DNA of 64,000 nucleotides from Aquabacter sp. L1I39 (GCF_017742835.1 NZ_CP072392.1:4960180-5024179); one strand, 5' to 3'. Positions 53,076 through 62,694 are shown, counted from the first letter of the stretch. Notes: generated from the letters alone by a model not told the origin. Numbers and translations are program-made.

Positions 53076-56000
53076 TCAGAAGGCGACTGAGAGGCGGCCC
53101 TGGACGGCGTTGTTCTGCGTCTCTCCGGCCAGCTGCCCCACATAGGACACGCCGAGCCGGGAATTGGCGGTCATCAGCCAGTCCAGGCCGAGGCCGATGA
53201 GGGCCGTGTCCCGCGCGACCGGTGCGCCGGCGATGGAGAAGGCCGGGCCGCCGCTCACCGCGAACGCCTCGGTGAGCTGCGGGGTCAGGTCGCCGAAGGC
53301 ATGCTGCCAGGCCAGCGAGCCGCGCACGGACAGGCGCGTGGTGCCGGCGGAAAAGTCCTGGCTCGCCCGCACGCCCAACGTGGTGAGCGTGTTGTCCTGG
53401 GTGAGGCCGCCGGAGGTGAGCGCCGCCGAGCCGCCGCTTTCGGTGAAGCCGTCAAGGTTGAGATGCACATAGGCCAAGCCCGCGAACGGCTCCAGCGTGG
53501 TGCCACCGGCCATCTTCATGCCGTAGCCCAATTCGCCGAACACCTGGCCCGTGCCGCCATTCTGGCTGGCGGAGAGGCTCTGATAGAGGCCCGGCAGGGC
53601 GACACCCCGGGAAGTGGAGACGTCGTGCCAGGTGTAGCTGGCGCCATAGCGCAGGTTCAGCGCGCCGAAGCGGTTGGCCCCATAAAGGGCGAGGTCGTAA
53701 TTGTCGCTGGTGCCGGAGCCGGAGACTGCATCGGTGGAATAGCTGGTCTGGCTGTAGCCGCCGGCGATACCCACGCGCCAGTTGGGCGCCACCTCGCCGT
53801 CGAAGCCGCCGAGGAAGCCGCCCACCGAGGTGGTGACCGACGAGGCCGCGCCCCCGCTCACACTGCCCCAGCCGCCATAGCCCTGGCCCCAGGCGGTGAA
53901 GCCGCCAAAGGTGGCGGCGGGCGCCGCCGGCGCGTCCGCATAGCCGAGCGGGGCGAGGGCGGCGGTGGCGCCGTCCCCGTCGCTGAGGCGCCCCGTGATG
54001 GACTGACGCAGATAGGTGGACTGGGCCAGCAGCACCGAGCCGGTCGCCGCATGGATTTCGCCCGTGAGGGTCGAAAGCGCCTGCGGCGCCTGCGCCGGGG
54101 TCAGCGTCACCGCCGCCTGGAGCACCGGGCTGGCATTGGACATGCGGGCGACCGCGCTCGCGGCGGCATTGGCATTGGGCGTGCCGCCGGCCGTAGACAA
54201 GGCGGCGACATTCGGCGCCACGGTCACCAGGAGATCGGTGCCCGAAGCCACCACGGAAGAGGTGGACAGGAAGGCGCCGCCTGTCTCGATGGACGAGAAG
54301 GCGCCGGACACGCCGCCGGCGGAGCTGATCAGGTCATAGGTGCCGAGCGGGGCGAGGCTGCCATTGGTACCCACCAAGGCGAGGGTGCCCGCGAGCGTGG
54401 TCGTGCCGGTCACCACCAGCTTGTCGCTGGTGTTCCCCGTGCCGGTCTCGGCCATATAGAGCGAGGTGTTCGTGAACACCGCATTGCCGCCAACCGTCAG
54501 GGTGCCGATGGACAGGCCGGGTGCCAGCACGCCGGCATTGGTCAGGTTGCCGGCGATGCGGCCGGTGCCGCCGAGCAGTCCGGCATTGCTCACATCGCCG
54601 CCGACCGCGCCGGTGGTGAGGAAGGTGGCCGGGGCCGCGACGGACACATTGCCGGTGAGCGAGCCTGTGAGCGCGAGCGTGCCGGCCTGCACGTCGGTTC
54701 CGCCCGCATAGGTGTTGTCGCCGGCGAGCAGCAGCGTGCCGGTGCCCTGCTTGACGAGCCCGCCCGGCCCGCTGATGTCGTTGCTCCAGATGTCAAAGGC
54801 GTTCAACCCGCCCTTGGCCGCATCCATGGTCACGGTCACCGTGCTGGCGAAGGCGCCATAGCCGCCCGCCGCGGCATAGGGATTGATGCGCGCCCAGCCC
54901 GACCCGTCGTCCAGCGGCACGCCGGAGGGCAATTCGGTGCTGGCGATCACGTCGCGGATCTGGGCGTCGGTCAAATAGGGGAAGCGGGTGCGGAACAGGA
55001 GTTCGGCATTCTGCGGCACCACCGGCGCCAGCGTGGTGTCGCCCATGGAGGGCAGACCGTAGGTCAGGTACCAGGTGGATTGCTCGCGCGCGGCGCGGTA
55101 GGTGGCGGCGGAGGGCACCATGCCGGCCGAGAGACAGGCCTTCAGGTTGGCCCCGCAGGCGGCATAGACCGGCGCGTTCGCGCTGGTGCCGAGGGCTTCC
55201 ACCAAAGCCGTGCGGTTGGCCTCGAACGAGGTGGTGAAGTCGGCCGAATAATCGGCATTGTCGGCCATCAGTTCGGTCAGGGACTGCAAGGCGATGATGC
55301 GGCCGCCGATGACGTCGAGGGCATAATGCATGCCGATGATGTTGCGGCTCAGGCCATATTGCTGGGCGGAGGCGAACATGTCCTGCCAATAGGTGGGCAG
55401 GAGCATTCCGTAATACATGCCAGTGATGAAGCCGCGCATGGAATGGCCGCTGGCGAACGAGGATTCGCCGACATTCTCCGCCCATTCCTCCTCCTGGATC
55501 GTGACCGCCGCCTGCGAGGTGGTGGACGTGGTCCAGGGATTGCCGCTGATGGCCGGCAGCGCCACGAAGGGGCGGGGGTTACCCACCAGGGCGCCGGTGG
55601 CGTTATAGGCGGTCTTATAGATTTCCAGCGTCTGGTAGTAGTCCTTCACATCGCCGGAATGAAGGACGCCCGTGGCGCCCCAGAGATCGCCGAGAATGTT
55701 CCCCGGCATGGTCTCGTCCAGGGACCATTTGACCATCTGGTCGCTGATTGGCGACTGAACCATGCTCCAGAGGTGCGCCGTGATGCTGCCCAGCTTCTTG
55801 CCGGGAAAGTTGACGGCGTTCGCCGCCGCCAGATCCCGCTGCTCGGCGGTGGAGGTGGAGTAGATCTGGGTGGTGACCGCGGCATTCTGCTGGAGAAGGG
55901 CATTGCCCTCCGGCGAGGACAAAAGCGTGCCGAAGACGCTCACATCATTGATCTGGTTCTGGATCTGCACTGCCTCGCAGGCATCCGTGGTGCAGAAGGT

Positions 56001-56117
56001 GGCCTGCGCCAGAGCGGGCGCCGCCGCGCACAGGGCCGGTAGTGAGGCGCCCGCGAAGAGCGCAGCCATCTTCATTCGCGCGCGGCCAGACCGCGCCCGT
56101 TCAAAACGAGCTTTCAT
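53076..56117 (-). CDS. autotransporter with PAP2 acid-phosphatase passenger
   Basis: A 1013-residue protein. Signal peptide at about residues 16-38 (MKMAALFAGASLPALCAAAPA). The passenger's first half is a class A-like phosphatase with PAP2 motifs: ASGHSM (His225) and SRNIIGMHYALD (His264, Asp268). The first motif's Arg-Pro appears as NPRPF, but its Lys is not at the usual spacing. PATR-like repeats follow (KQGTGTLLLAGDNTYAGGT), then a 280-residue outer-membrane barrel ending RLSVAF (Phe). It probably displays or releases a phosphatase outside the cell. The start lies 41 codons into the open frame. Confidence 0.88.
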   Translation of the reverse strand: MKARFERARSGRARMKMAALFAGASLPALCAAAPALAQATFCTTDACEAVQIQNQINDVSVFGTLLSSPEGNALLQQNAAVTTQIYSTSTAEQRDLAAANAVNFPGKKLGSITAHLWSMVQSPISDQMVKWSLDETMPGNILGDLWGATGVLHSGDVKDYYQTLEIYKTAYNATGALVGNPRPFVALPAISGNPWTTSTTSQAAVTIQEEEWAENVGESSFASGHSMRGFITGMYYGMLLPTYWQDMFASAQQYGLSRNIIGMHYALDVIGGRIIALQSLTELMADNADYSADFTTSFEANRTALVEALGTSANAPVYAACGANLKACLSAGMVPSAATYRAAREQSTWYLTYGLPSMGDTTLAPVVPQNAELLFRTRFPYLTDAQIRDVIASTELPSGVPLDDGSGWARINPYAAAGGYGAFASTVTVTMDAAKGGLNAFDIWSNDISGPGGLVKQGTGTLLLAGDNTYAGGTDVQAGTLALTGSLTGNVSVAAPATFLTTGAVGGDVSNAGLLGGTGRIAGNLTNAGVLAPGLSIGTLTVGGNAVFTNTSLYMAETGTGNTSDKLVVTGTTTLAGTLALVGTNGSLAPLGTYDLISSAGGVSGAFSSIETGGAFLSTSSVVASGTDLLVTVAPNVAALSTAGGTPNANAAASAVARMSNASPVLQAAVTLTPAQAPQALSTLTGEIHAATGSVLLAQSTYLRQSITGRLSDGDGATAALAPLGYADAPAAPAATFGGFTAWGQGYGGWGSVSGGAASSVTTSVGGFLGGFDGEVAPNWRVGIAGGYSQTSYSTDAVSGSGTSDNYDLALYGANRFGALNLRYGASYTWHDVSTSRGVALPGLYQSLSASQNGGTGQVFGELGYGMKMAGGTTLEPFAGLAYVHLNLDGFTESGGSAALTSGGLTQDNTLTTLGVRASQDFSAGTTRLSVRGSLAWQHAFGDLTPQLTEAFAVSGGPAFSIAGAPVARDTALIGLGLDWLMTANSRLGVSYVGQLAGETQNNAVQGRLSVAF

Positions 56118-56363
56118 GATGCCCCCACACCAAAATGACGGCCCCAATGACAAGGCCGCGACGGTCCCCAACCCCTCGGGTTCCGTCTGGTCAAACGCAA
56201 CTGCCCCCTCCCACGGCCAAGGCCGAGGTGGTTGCTGCAACGAAGTCAGGCGTTGAGCCCGGCGCGGTCAAGCGCAAATCGCAGTCTGAGCAGGGAGCGT
56301 GTCGTGTTGGGCAACGTTCACAGATACTGCGGTCAAGTGGGGGAACGTAGGGGATGGCGCAGC

Positions 56364-56411
56364 CCGCCCTTATCCCTGATGAGGGCGGCGCCTCCGCGCG
56401 CGCGGAGGCGC
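56364..56411. repeat. two adjacent GC hairpins after the NfeD-like gene
   Basis: CCGCCCT pairs with AGGGCGG (56364-56388), and GCGCCTCCGCG-CG-CGCGGAGGCGC is a perfect 24-bp palindrome (56388-56411). They end the minus-strand SPFH/NfeD operon without a clear T-run. The rest of the 304-bp gap (56118-56421) carries nothing I recognise. Confidence 0.5.
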
Positions 56412-56421
56412 GCAGAGGCGC

Positions 56422-56718
56422 TCAGTTCTCGTTCACGTCCTTGTCCCAGATCTTCACATTGCCGCGCATATGCACCCCCTTGCCCTTGCCCCGGCTGGCG
56501 CGGGTGAGGTGGCGCAAACCGAGCCAGGCGGCGAGCGCCGCGCAGGCGAAGACCAGAAGGAGAACCGGCACGCTCTCCCCCAGCACCCCCAGCCCCAAAA
56601 GGGCGCCCACCACGGCGGCACCGATGGCGAAGCCGAGGAAGATGTAGCCGGAGGTCAGCATTTCCAGGATGGCCAGCACGATGCCGGCCACCACCCAGAC
56701 CCACCATACCGTCCACAT
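56422..56718 (-). CDS. NfeD-family membrane protein
   Basis: A 98-residue protein with three hydrophobic segments: MWTVWWVWVVAGIVLAILE, GFAIGAAVVGALLGLG and VPVLLLVFACAALAAWLGL. It has a basic hinge and a short hydrophilic tail (VKIWDKDVNEN), matching the short NfeD type without the soluble OB-like domain. It is paired with an SPFH protein encoded one base upstream on the same strand. NfeD-SPFH pairs organise membrane microdomains or proteolysis. Confidence 0.85.
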   Translation of the reverse strand: MWTVWWVWVVAGIVLAILEMLTSGYIFLGFAIGAAVVGALLGLGVLGESVPVLLLVFACAALAAWLGLRHLTRASRGKGKGVHMRGNVKIWDKDVNEN

Positions 56719-56719
56719 G

Positions 56720-57601
56720 TCAGCCGCGCCCCTTGAGCATCTTGAAGGCGTCGGCGAAGGCTTCCAGCGCCTGGGTGGGAATGAGGATGGTCTGCTGGCC
56801 ATTGCCCTTGGCCACCTCCGCGAGCGCCGCCACCTGCTTCTGGGCGATCTGGAATTGCGCCGCCTCCAGCCCGTTGGCGGCGATGGCGGCGGCAATCACG
56901 CCGGTGGCATAGGCTTCCGCATCCGCCGTGACCCGGCGGGCCTTGGCCTCCTGCTCGGCGGCATAAAGGGCGGCATCGGCGGCCAGCTCCACCGAGCGCT
57001 TGCGCCCCTCCGCCTCCATCACCTGGGCGCGGCGGGCGCGCTCGGCATTGAGCTGCTGGAGCATGGCGGCGCGGGTGGCCTCGTCCAGATTGACGTCCAG
57101 GATCTCGGCCCGCGTCACTTCCACGCCCCAGTCATCCACCATGGCGCGCACATGCTCGCGCACCCGCTCGATGAGCTGGGCGCGGTTGGACTGCACCTGG
57201 TCCAGCTCCAGCTTGCCGATCTCCGAGCGCACGATGCCGGCCACCGTGGTGGCGATGGCCGCGTCCACGTCGCGGATGCGGTAAACGGTCTTTTCCGGCT
57301 CGGTGATGCGATAGAAGACCGAGGTCTCCACCCGCACCAGCACATTGTCGGCGGTGATGGCGTCCTGGGTGGCATTGGGCAATTGCCGTTCCAGGATGGA
57401 GATCTTGTGCGCCACCCGGTCGAAGAAGGGGATGACGAAATTGATGCCGGGCCCCAGCACCGCGCGCAGGCGGCCGAAGCGCTCCACCACATATTTTTCC
57501 GACTGCGGCACGATCCGCACGCCGAGGAAGATGCACAAGATGACGAAGGCGGCGAACGCCAGGGTCACCGCGCCGCTGCCGAGGAAGTCACCGGGATTCA
57601 T
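56720..57601 (-). CDS. SPFH/Band 7 membrane protein (QmcA/stomatin-like)
   Basis: A 293-residue protein. One N-terminal membrane segment (VTLAFAAFVILCIFLGV), then an SPFH domain with IVPQSEKYVVERFGRLRAVL, SEIGKLELDQVQSNR and AEILDVNLDEA, and a coiled-coil tail. It assembles oligomers on the inner membrane and typically works with NfeD partners. It forms a two-gene operon with NfeD (1-bp gap). The neighbouring hydrolase gene is on the same strand, 90 bp upstream. Confidence 0.9.
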   Translation of the reverse strand: MNPGDFLGSGAVTLAFAAFVILCIFLGVRIVPQSEKYVVERFGRLRAVLGPGINFVIPFFDRVAHKISILERQLPNATQDAITADNVLVRVETSVFYRITEPEKTVYRIRDVDAAIATTVAGIVRSEIGKLELDQVQSNRAQLIERVREHVRAMVDDWGVEVTRAEILDVNLDEATRAAMLQQLNAERARRAQVMEAEGRKRSVELAADAALYAAEQEAKARRVTADAEAYATGVIAAAIAANGLEAAQFQIAQKQVAALAEVAKGNGQQTILIPTQALEAFADAFKMLKGRG

Positions 57602-57691
57602 GAGAAAGCCTCGCGGGCGAAGAAGGGCGGCGCAGCCTGCCTCTGTTCGGGCTGCCGCGCAACCGGCGGGGACGGGGAGGGCGACGGCGCC

Positions 57692-58600
57692 TCAACTGCG
57701 GCGCTGCCGCTCCACCGCGCCGAGCACCCGGGCGATCTCGCCCAGGCAGTCCTCCGCCTCGGGAATGGAGGCGGACATGAAGACATGGGGCATATCGTCA
57801 TAAAGGTGCAGGAAGGATTTTGCCCCCGCCTCCTGCGCCCGCTCATGGGCGCGGGCGGCATCGGGGCTGGTCAGGTCCAGCGTACCACCGAACAGGTGCA
57901 GGGAGGGCAGGCCCCGGAAGTCCCCGAAGAGCGGGCTCACCGCCGGGTCGGCGGCATCCCCCGTCGGCGAAAATGTGGCTGCCGCCCAACGCGGGCCGGC
58001 CGGGGAGAGGAGCGGATCATGGGGGGCGATCTCGGCGCTTTCGGGGGCTGAGAAGGTGTAGTCAAGGGCCGGCGAGAGCAGGATCAGCGCATCCACGCCC
58101 TTGTCGCCCCGCGCCCGCAATTCCTGCGCCAGGGACAAGGCGAGCGCCGCGCCGGAGGAATCGCCCATCAGCACCAGCGGTCCGTCCTGCTGGACCAGCA
58201 CCGCCTGGATGGCGAGCAGCGCATCCATGGCCTCCCGCCAGGTGTGGCGGGGGGCGAGGGGGAAGACCGGCACATGAAACGGCGTCCCGCACCGGCGCAC
58301 CAGGTCCGTGATGATGGACCAGTGATAGCTCGCCAGTTCCAGGGCATAGGCCCCGCCATGCACATAGAGCACCCGCACCGGCGCGCTGTCGCCCTCCGGG
58401 AAGCAATGGAAGCAGCGCGTGCCGGTCTCGTTGCTCTCCAGCACCTGCACGCCGCGCCGCAGCAGGAGGCCGGGCGGCGAGGCGCCCGCCGACTGGGACT
58501 TCAAGGCCGCCGCCTCCAGCCGGCTCGGATCGGCCATCATGGCCTTGGACCCGCTGAGCGGCAGGATGACCGTCTTGAGGATCTCGGCGGACAGGCTCAT
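57692..58600 (-). CDS. HSL-type alpha/beta hydrolase (esterase)
   Basis: A 302-residue carboxylesterase of the hormone-sensitive-lipase group: HGGAYAL oxyanion motif, GDSSGAAL nucleophile elbow (Ser), Asp in GGTLDLTSPDA, and His in DMPHVFM. The ATG at 58600 follows aggagccccc with the right spacing; the open frame further upstream is not supported. It may hydrolyse short-chain esters. It sits 90 bp before the SPFH gene with no shared function obvious. Confidence 0.88.
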   Translation of the reverse strand: MSLSAEILKTVILPLSGSKAMMADPSRLEAAALKSQSAGASPPGLLLRRGVQVLESNETGTRCFHCFPEGDSAPVRVLYVHGGAYALELASYHWSIITDLVRRCGTPFHVPVFPLAPRHTWREAMDALLAIQAVLVQQDGPLVLMGDSSGAALALSLAQELRARGDKGVDALILLSPALDYTFSAPESAEIAPHDPLLSPAGPRWAAATFSPTGDAADPAVSPLFGDFRGLPSLHLFGGTLDLTSPDAARAHERAQEAGAKSFLHLYDDMPHVFMSASIPEAEDCLGEIARVLGAVERQRRS

Positions 58601-58752
58601 GGGGGCTCCTATTGCGGGCGGGCGCTGGGCATCGCGGGATGGGACCGGACACAACGCGTGCGGCGCAGCAAAGTTCATTCTCGCCGCGCAAGTGACGCGG
58701 CGGCGGCTGGGGCCGTCCTGCCTTGCTTGCTGCGCCGGCCCTATCCGTGAGC

Positions 58753-58846
58753 TAGGCTCAGGACTCATTGATCAGAGCCAGAAGATGACAGTTGCGGCGA
58801 TGCAGATGGCGGAGAAGAAGGTGTGGGCGCATCGGTCGTAGCTCTG
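58753..58846 (-). pseudogene. remnant of an IS5/IS427-type transposase (last ~24 residues)
   Basis: On the minus strand, codons 58772-58846 read SYDRCAHTFFSAICIAATVI ending in FWL and stop, a typical IS5-group transposase C-terminus. An upstream stop at 58847 truncates it. The terminal repeat ggctcaggactcattgatc at 58756-58774 marks the IS end. Nothing else of the element is present. The 152-bp stretch 58601-58752 before it shows no gene. Confidence 0.75.
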
Positions 58847-59043
58847 CTAACGGGCGCGAGGTGCGTTAAGCCCCGTCCCGTCGGACACCCGCCCCCAACA
58901 CCACCCGTCAGGCCGCTCCGGACGCGCCCCTCCTTGGTGCCAGGTGGGACAACCATAACAGAGGTCCAAGAAAATAGGAATATGATCTAGGATATTTTTC
59001 TTAAGAGGGGTAATTTGGGGCTCTGGCCCTGCCCCCTCCCTAA

Positions 59044-59415
59044 CCCTCCCCCGCTTTGCGGGAGAGGGAACTGCGGGGCGCTCGGTCGGGCGGTACCTCT
59101 GCCCGTCACGAGGAGCCGTCACGAGGCGTCCGTCATCCCGACCTCTCCCCCAGCGCGAAAAGCCCCCTCTCCCGCAAAGCGGGAGAGGGCTGGGGAGGGG
59201 GAATGGCGGACGGTGAAGCGTCCCCCTCCCCCAAAGCTGCGTCCTGCCCCTGGCCCTCTGCCCCCTCCCTTTCCCTCCCCCGCTTCGCGGGAGAGGGGAC
59301 TTCCGTGCGACCAGTCAGGGCGGTGGTTCTGTTCTGCCCCCGCGTTGGCATCCCCACCTCTCCCCCAGCGCGACAAGCCCGCTCTCCCGCCAAGCGGGGG
59401 AGGGCTGGGGAGGGG
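59044..59415. repeat. array of four palindromic REP-like repeats in two tandem units
   Basis: CCCTCCCCCGCTTTGCGGGAGAGGG at 59044-59068 recurs inverted at 59165-59189, direct at 59273-59297 and inverted at about 59383-59405. The linkers cctctcccccagcgcgaaaagccc and ctggggagggggaatg also repeat, giving a 215-230 bp dimer twice. The gene-free stretch 58847-59555 contains only this array, an AT-rich patch at 58970-59010, and the terminator. Confidence 0.7.
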
Positions 59416-59484
59416 GAATGCAGGGAAAGACGGACAAGAGGAAATAGGGCCAAGACCGCGCCGGCCACTATCCCCCAAAACGCA

Positions 59485-59519
59485 CGACGCCCGCCGCTGC
59501 GGGCGCAGGGCGGGCGTCG
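59485..59519 (-). terminator. likely rho-independent terminator of the suf operon
   Basis: On the minus strand an 11-bp perfect stem CGACGCCCGCC / GGCGGGCGTCG with a 13-base loop is followed by TGCGTTTTGGGG. A second hairpin, GCACCGG-CTCAG-CCGGTGC at 59534-59552, follows the sufT stop. Confidence 0.55.
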
Positions 59520-59555
59520 AAATCGTCAGGCAAGCACCGGCTCAGCCGGTGCGGC

Positions 59556-59930
59556 TCACCACAGATTGAGCGTGGCGCGGGCCTCTTCGGACATGCGGCC
59601 CTGGTCCCACGGCGGGTCGAAGGTGATGTCCACGGTGACACCGGCGACGCCGGGCACCGTATTCACCGCCCCTTCCACCATGCCGGGCAGTTCCGCCGCG
59701 GAGGGGCAATTGGGGGTGGTCAGGGTCATCTCCACGGCCACGGTGCGGTCGTCGGCAATGTCCACCTTGTAGATGAGGCCCAGTTCGTAGATGTCCACCG
59801 GGATCTCGGGATCATAGACGGTCTTGAGCGCGCCGACGATGTCGTCGGTCAGGCGCGTCAATTCCTCTTCCGGGATGCCGGACTGGAACTGCGGAACGTG
59901 GGGCGTTTCGTTGGTCAGCGTATCGGTCAT
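59556..59930 (-). CDS. sufT: SufT/MIP18-family Fe-S assembly factor (DUF59)
   Basis: A 124-residue protein of the DUF59 family: YDPEIPVDIYELGLIY, TTPNCPSAAELP and a TVDITFDPPWDQGRM end. It helps mature iron-sulphur proteins. The start overlaps the sufS stop by 4 bp (ATGA-type), and it is last in the suf operon, ahead of the terminator-like hairpins. Its highly conserved Cys lies in the PNCP loop. Confidence 0.93.
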   Translation of the reverse strand: MTDTLTNETPHVPQFQSGIPEEELTRLTDDIVGALKTVYDPEIPVDIYELGLIYKVDIADDRTVAVEMTLTTPNCPSAAELPGMVEGAVNTVPGVAGVTVDITFDPPWDQGRMSEEARATLNLW

Positions 59931-61180
59931 GCGAACAAATCCTGCGCCTTCACGAGCGCCTCGGCAAGGCGATCCACGTCGGCACGCGTATTATAGAATG
60001 ATAATGATGCGCGACAGGTGGCTGTCACCCCATATCGGGCGAGCAAAGGCTGGGCGCAATGGGTCCCGGCGCGCACCGCCACCCCATAGCGGTCCAGCAC
60101 GGTCGCCACGTCGTGGGGATGAGCGCCCTTCAGCTCGAAGGAGAGGATGGCCCCCTTCCCCGCCGCCGTGCCGAAGATGCGCACGGAATTGAGCGCCCCC
60201 AGCTTTTCGTGGGCATAGTCGGACAGCTCGGCCTCATAGGCGGCAATGGCCTCGCGGCCCACCACCTCCATATAGTCCAGCGCCGCGCCAAGCCCGATGG
60301 CCTGGACGATGGGCGGGGTGCCGGCCTCGAAGCGGTGGGGCGGGGCGGCATAGGTGACGCGGTCCTCGCTCACCTCGCGGATCATCTCGCCGCCGCCCTC
60401 ATAGGGCGCCATTTCGGCCAGCAGATCCCGCTTGCCATAGAGCGCCCCGATGCCGGTGGGACCATAGAGCTTGTGGCCGGTGACCACATAGAAATCCACG
60501 TCGAGGTCGCGCACGTCCACCGGCATGTGCACGGCGCCCTGGCAGCCATCCATCAGCACCTTGGCGCCCACCGCATGGGCGGCGCGCACGATCTCCTTCA
60601 CCGGCGTCACCGTACCCAGCACGTTGGACATCTGGGTGATGGCGACGATGCGGGTGCGCGGGGAGAGCAGCGCCTTGAAGGCCTCCAGGTCGAAGCTGCC
60701 ATCCTCCTGCACCGGCGCCCAGCGGATCACCGCGCCCTTGCGCTCCCGCAGGAAGTGCCAGGGCACGATGTTGGAATGGTGCTCCATGATGGACAGGACG
60801 ATCTCGTCCCCCGGCCCGATCTCCTGGCCAAGGCTGGAGGCGACGAGATTGATGGCGCCGGTGCCCGAGCGGGTGAAGATGATCTCGTCGGGGGAGGCCG
60901 CGTTCAGGAACACCCGCACGCTCTCGCGCGCCGCCTCGAAGGCCTCGGTGGCGGCATTGGCGAGATAGTGCAGGCCGCGATGGACGTTGGAATATTCGCT
61001 CTCATAGGCCTGCCGCATGCGGTCCAGCACCTGGCGGGGCTTCTGGGCCGAGGCGGCATTGTCCAGATAGGTGAGCGGATGGCCGTTCACCACCAAAGAG
61101 AGGGCGGGAAAATCGGCGCGCACGGCCTCCACGTCGAAGGGGCGGGTGGCGGATGAAGGAGCGGGCAAAGTGGCGGTCAT
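59927..61180 (-). CDS. sufS: cysteine desulfurase SufS
   Basis: A 417-residue PLP enzyme. VTGHKLYGPTGIG carries the PLP Lys, and RAGTHCAQPLLARYG holds the active Cys on a short loop as in SufS type II. Substrate-binding parts such as FTRSGTGAINLVAS and HHSNIVPWHFLRE are complete. It supplies sulphur to SufBCD. A 173-bp gap separates it from sufD upstream; no gene is seen in the gap. No SufE or SufU gene is visible in the window. Confidence 0.96.
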   Translation of the reverse strand: MTATLPAPSSATRPFDVEAVRADFPALSLVVNGHPLTYLDNAASAQKPRQVLDRMRQAYESEYSNVHRGLHYLANAATEAFEAARESVRVFLNAASPDEIIFTRSGTGAINLVASSLGQEIGPGDEIVLSIMEHHSNIVPWHFLRERKGAVIRWAPVQEDGSFDLEAFKALLSPRTRIVAITQMSNVLGTVTPVKEIVRAAHAVGAKVLMDGCQGAVHMPVDVRDLDVDFYVVTGHKLYGPTGIGALYGKRDLLAEMAPYEGGGEMIREVSEDRVTYAAPPHRFEAGTPPIVQAIGLGAALDYMEVVGREAIAAYEAELSDYAHEKLGALNSVRIFGTAAGKGAILSFELKGAHPHDVATVLDRYGVAVRAGTHCAQPLLARYGVTATCRASLSFYNTRADVDRLAEALVKAQDLFA

Positions 61181-61353
61181 GAAACAGGTCCGATGCGCGT
61201 TGGGCCGCCGCGCGCGATCACGGCGCGGCCGGCGCTGCGTTGACGATCACCTTCCGGTGCCCTCCGGGCGCGGTGCGGGCCTTATGCCCGCCCGACGCCT
61301 CATATTGGACCGCAATCCGGCGGCGCGAACCCGCCGGACTGTCGCGCGACCGT

Positions 61354-62694
61354 TCAGCCGGCGCGCTTCTGCAACCAGGTGACGGCGCGGGCCATGAGGG
61401 CCTCGCGCAATGCGTCATGCTCCACGAACTCGATGGCCTCGCCCACGAAAGCCTGGATCAGCAGCGCCTCCGCTTCCTTGGCGGGGATGCCGCGGGCCAT
61501 GAGATAGAAGAGCAGGTCCTCGTTGATGGCGCCGGCGGTGGCGCCGTGGCCGCACTGGACATCGTCGGCGAAGATTTCCAGCTCCGGCTTGTTGTCCATC
61601 TCCGCCGCCTCGCCCAGCAGCAGCGACTGGCTCATCATGCGCCCGTCGGTCTTCTGCGCCTCGCGATGGACGATGATCTTGCCCTGGAACACGCCCTTGG
61701 CTTCGTCCGCGAGCACGGTCTTGAACAGCTCCCGGCTCTCGCAATGGGGCACCACATGGTCGAGCAGCAGCGTGATGTCCGCATGCTGCCGGCCGCGCGC
61801 CAGGGTGGCCCCGCGCAGCGCGCCCTGGGTGTGGGCGCCGGCGAAGCGGCCATAGACGGACAGGCGGGAGGCCGCCGCCCCCGAGGTGAGCGCGAAGGAA
61901 TGGAACTTCGCGTCCTTGCCGAGGCGCGTCAGGAAGGTGCCGAGATGCAGGGCGGCGTCGCCCTCCTCCTGCACCCGCACATAGTCCACATGGCTGCCGT
62001 CGCCCACGAACAGCTCGATGGCGTCGTTGGTGACATAGGCCCGGCCATCGAGGCCCTGGAAGCTTTCCACAAGCGTCACCTTGGCACCCGTGCCCACGTC
62101 CACCAGGCGGCGGGCGAACAGGGTGGCCGGCTCGTCGCCCGTGAAGACGTGCGCCACGTGAAGGGGACGCTCGATCTGCGCGCCCTCGGCCACATGGATC
62201 ACCAGCCCCTCGCCCAGATAGGCGGTGTTGAGGGCATAGGGGCCGTCATAGCGCTCAGGCGCCAGCGTGCCGAGCTTTTCCACTGCGCCCCGGCCGCCGG
62301 CCAGCGCGCTTGAAAGCGGGAGCACGGAGAGGCCGGCCTCCAGGCCATGCAAGTCCGAATGGGCGCGGGAGAGCACGCCGTTTACGAACAGGATGCGGCG
62401 GGCGCCGGGAATGGACAGCGCCCGGAACGAGCCTTCCGCCGCATCGGCATCGGAGAGCGCCCCGGCCGGGGTCGGCGCGGTACGCAGGAGGGCGCGCAGG
62501 TCCGTATATTTCCACTCCTCCACCCGGCGATGGGGCAGGCCGAAGCGGGCAAAAGCGTCGCGCCCGGCGCGGCGCAGGTCGGTGACGTGGGCGCCGAGCG
62601 GGCCTTCCACCGGATCGGAGACGAGGCGGGCGTCGAGAAAGCCCTTCAGGGCCTCCTCGGCCGCGGTGCGCGGCGGCTGGTTCTGGATGTTCAT
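61354..62694 (-). CDS. sufD: Fe-S cluster assembly scaffold SufD
   Basis: A 446-residue beta-helix protein. N-terminal helical part with RRVEEWKYTDLRALL, then the SufD core, including ARGRQHADITLLLDHVVPHC and a C-terminal QCGHGATAGAINEDLLFYLM block with PAKEAEALLIQAFVGE. It forms the SufBCD scaffold with SufB and SufC. The ATG at 62694 gives the usual length; 13 upstream codons are unsupported. It starts 11 bp after sufC. Confidence 0.95.
   Translation of the reverse strand: MNIQNQPPRTAAEEALKGFLDARLVSDPVEGPLGAHVTDLRRAGRDAFARFGLPHRRVEEWKYTDLRALLRTAPTPAGALSDADAAEGSFRALSIPGARRILFVNGVLSRAHSDLHGLEAGLSVLPLSSALAGGRGAVEKLGTLAPERYDGPYALNTAYLGEGLVIHVAEGAQIERPLHVAHVFTGDEPATLFARRLVDVGTGAKVTLVESFQGLDGRAYVTNDAIELFVGDGSHVDYVRVQEEGDAALHLGTFLTRLGKDAKFHSFALTSGAAASRLSVYGRFAGAHTQGALRGATLARGRQHADITLLLDHVVPHCESRELFKTVLADEAKGVFQGKIIVHREAQKTDGRMMSQSLLLGEAAEMDNKPELEIFADDVQCGHGATAGAINEDLLFYLMARGIPAKEAEALLIQAFVGEAIEFVEHDALREALMARAVTWLQKRAG

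Noticed and set aside
53301..56042. 913-residue plus-strand frame opposite the autotransporter
   Set aside because: No domain; antisense artefact of the repetitive passenger.
58847..59555. CRISPR array
   Set aside because: Repeats are inverted REP-like palindromes in a dimer, with no regular spacers or cas genes.
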